Source: Xanthocytophaga flava (GTDB lineage: Bacteria; Bacteroidota; Bacteroidia; Cytophagales; 172606-1). From it: a DNA stretch of 64,000 nucleotides. The stretch spans positions 62,001-126,000 of the forward strand of contig JASJOS010000003.1 in the NCBI GenBank assembly GCA_030068525.1, written 5' to 3'. This document shows, one piece after another, positions 63,018 to 64,000 of this stretch (its first letter is position 1; each line of letters begins with the position of its first letter). Made by a program: the position numbers and the translations under genes. The notes beneath the pieces were generated by a model, which saw nothing but the letters and a program-made list of their open reading frames with translations, did no database searches and was not told the DNA's origin.

Positions 63018-64000
63018 CTATAAGATTGCCCTGGTAACCTTTCGAAGCTTACTTCCGGGGCTAGTAGTTATTCCTTTTTGTAACTCAATTGTTATAGAGT
63101 AAACATGGTTAGTCTGTAATAAATCCTCTATCCCCGCTTGTATTTTTTGTCCAACAGTATCAAAATCGTCTGGGTTACAGTCTAATTCTATACGTATATG
63201 AGACTCGCCAGTCTGAACGATCCGATATGACCGGAAGTCATTTGTCCTGCGTGCAATCATTCGACAGATTATATCCGGATAGAGTTTAACTTTACCTTCT
63301 GATGTAGTAAAAACAAGGACATCATCAGCCCGTCCTTCGATTCGCTCCAGACCTATGAAAACAGATCCACAGGGACAGGGAGACTCTCTTTCAATCAAGA
63401 TGTCGTCCAGTTCATAGCGTATTATGGGTTGTGTGCTACGTGTAAAGTCTGTAATAACAGGGTGAAATCTACGACCTTCGATTGTTTTCTTCTCTATCAA
63501 TAGGAAATCCTCATTCAGATGAATAGTTCCATACCCACAGCTTACTCCCAGAAAACCTTCTGTACACTGATACACTTGTGTGACAGAAACATTAAAAACA
63601 GATGAAATAAAGTGATTGTCTTCATCCTGTAGTACCTCTGCAAAAGAAATAATCTGCTTTGGTGAAATATGTAGTAACCCTCTTTGTTGCCGATCTGCAA
63701 TATCGGATAAAACAGAGGGTTGCGCTGACAAAATGTCCGGTTGATAGGCATTCAAATCTGCAAGTAGCTCATCGATAGGTTTGAAAATATCAAAATAGGC
63801 AAACTCAAAAAGAGATGACCGGATAGAACTGTATAGATTACTGTTTGCCCGAAGGAAGAAGGCAATCTTTTGTCTTTTGAAAAAAACAGGTTTGATTACA
63901 CGATTCATCACAAGTCCTACCCATTGGGCTCGTTCCTTCTCAGATACAACAAATAAACCACGTTTCCCACTGGTTCCTGTCGACAATCCTACAGTCAGCT
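63018..64000 (-). CDS. CoF synthetase/phenylacetate-CoA ligase-like enzyme, 5' end cut off
   Basis: The C-terminal part, about 327 residues, of an ANL-superfamily adenylate-forming enzyme of the F390-synthetase/PaaK type. It begins inside the P-loop-like motif LSTGTSGKRG, so the frame continues beyond base 64000. A C-terminal domain contains SPCPCGS, LERIEGRADDVL and PDIICRMIARR, typical of the PaaK C-terminal region. It is upstream of the KAS III gene and presumably supplies an activated acyl or aryl starter. Confidence 0.82.
   Translation of the reverse strand, partial: LTVGLSTGTSGKRGLFVVSEKERAQWVGLVMNRVIKPVFFKRQKIAFFLRANSNLYSSIRSSLFEFAYFDIFKPIDELLADLNAYQPDILSAQPSVLSDIADRQQRGLLHISPKQIISFAEVLQDEDNHFISSVFNVSVTQVYQCTEGFLGVSCGYGTIHLNEDFLLIEKKTIEGRRFHPVITDFTRSTQPIIRYELDDILIERESPCPCGSVFIGLERIEGRADDVLVFTTSEGKVKLYPDIICRMIARRTNDFRSYRIVQTGESHIRIELDCNPDDFDTVGQKIQAGIEDLLQTNHVYSITIELQKGITTSPGSKLRKVTRAIL

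Overview
The window reads as a chromosomal segment of a gliding member of the Bacteroidota, most likely order Cytophagales. The evidence is GldB-like and GldE gliding proteins, the type IX secretion protein PorQ, a porin-like OmpA/PD40 envelope protein, promoters of the Bacteroidota type (TAnnTTTG near -7), several TTG/GTG starts, the clade-specific 29-residue AURKAIP1/COX24-type basic protein, and the nusB-ytxH-DUF1573-yajC-ybbR-coaE gene order. Coding is dense and mostly housekeeping. I see no insertion sequence, prophage, CRISPR array or rRNA.

Layout. 1-1060: 5' part of tuf behind a tRNA-Tyr/Gly/Thr cluster with a good consensus promoter. 1.1-8.7 kb: ABC exporter, GldB-like lipoprotein, outer-membrane barrel, RNase G, a 29-aa basic protein, a TPR protein and HU. 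9-12.1 kb: mutY-ssb-gldE. 12-18.8 kb: fatty-acid desaturase, RluA-type pseudouridine synthase, PLP enzyme, a 42-aa lipoprotein, a REC-only protein, pssA, and a gntR-deoC operon with a striking operator. 18.9-19.1 kb: an array of seven imperfect 18-nt palindromes at an exact 28-nt period, followed by a nucleotidyltransferase-like gene and rnr. 22.4-24.2 kb: sulfite oxidase and its cytochrome c subunit. 24.4-25.6 kb: two secreted low-complexity proteins. 25.6-29.3 kb: DUF6702, ilvA, metZ, osmC. 29.5-31.7 kb: rhodanese, DUF2147, DUF4126 and an overlapping SUKH gene. 31.7-37.1 kb: HI0933-type flavoprotein, a GAF sensor, and the OmpA/PD40 protein. 37.4-42.6 kb: lon, porQ, hslU. 43-47 kb: a 1331-aa HAMP-GAF-5xPAS protein with no recognisable output domain. 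47.1-50 kb: MaoC hydratase, moaA, moaCB fusion. 50-54.2 kb: the coaE-ybbR-yajC-DUF1573-ytxH-nusB operon. 54.5-64 kb: a second ABC exporter (with a Walker B Asp-Asp), amidase, glycosyltransferase, pxpB-pxpC, a KAS III and the start of a CoF-synthetase-like gene cut by the window edge.

Functional links. MoaA and MoaCB supply early steps of molybdopterin synthesis needed by the sulfite oxidase. MetZ and the sulfite oxidase/rhodanese/OsmC genes give a loose sulfur theme. GldB, GldE and PorQ belong to gliding/type IX secretion. Lon and HslU are the proteostasis pair. The most unusual DNA is the 28-nt-period palindrome array at 18938-19123 and the twin 21-bp operator at the gntR promoter beside it. 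The most unusual proteins are the two paralogous GAF/HAMP sensors whose coiled-coil tails carry no kinase, cyclase or methyl-accepting domain.
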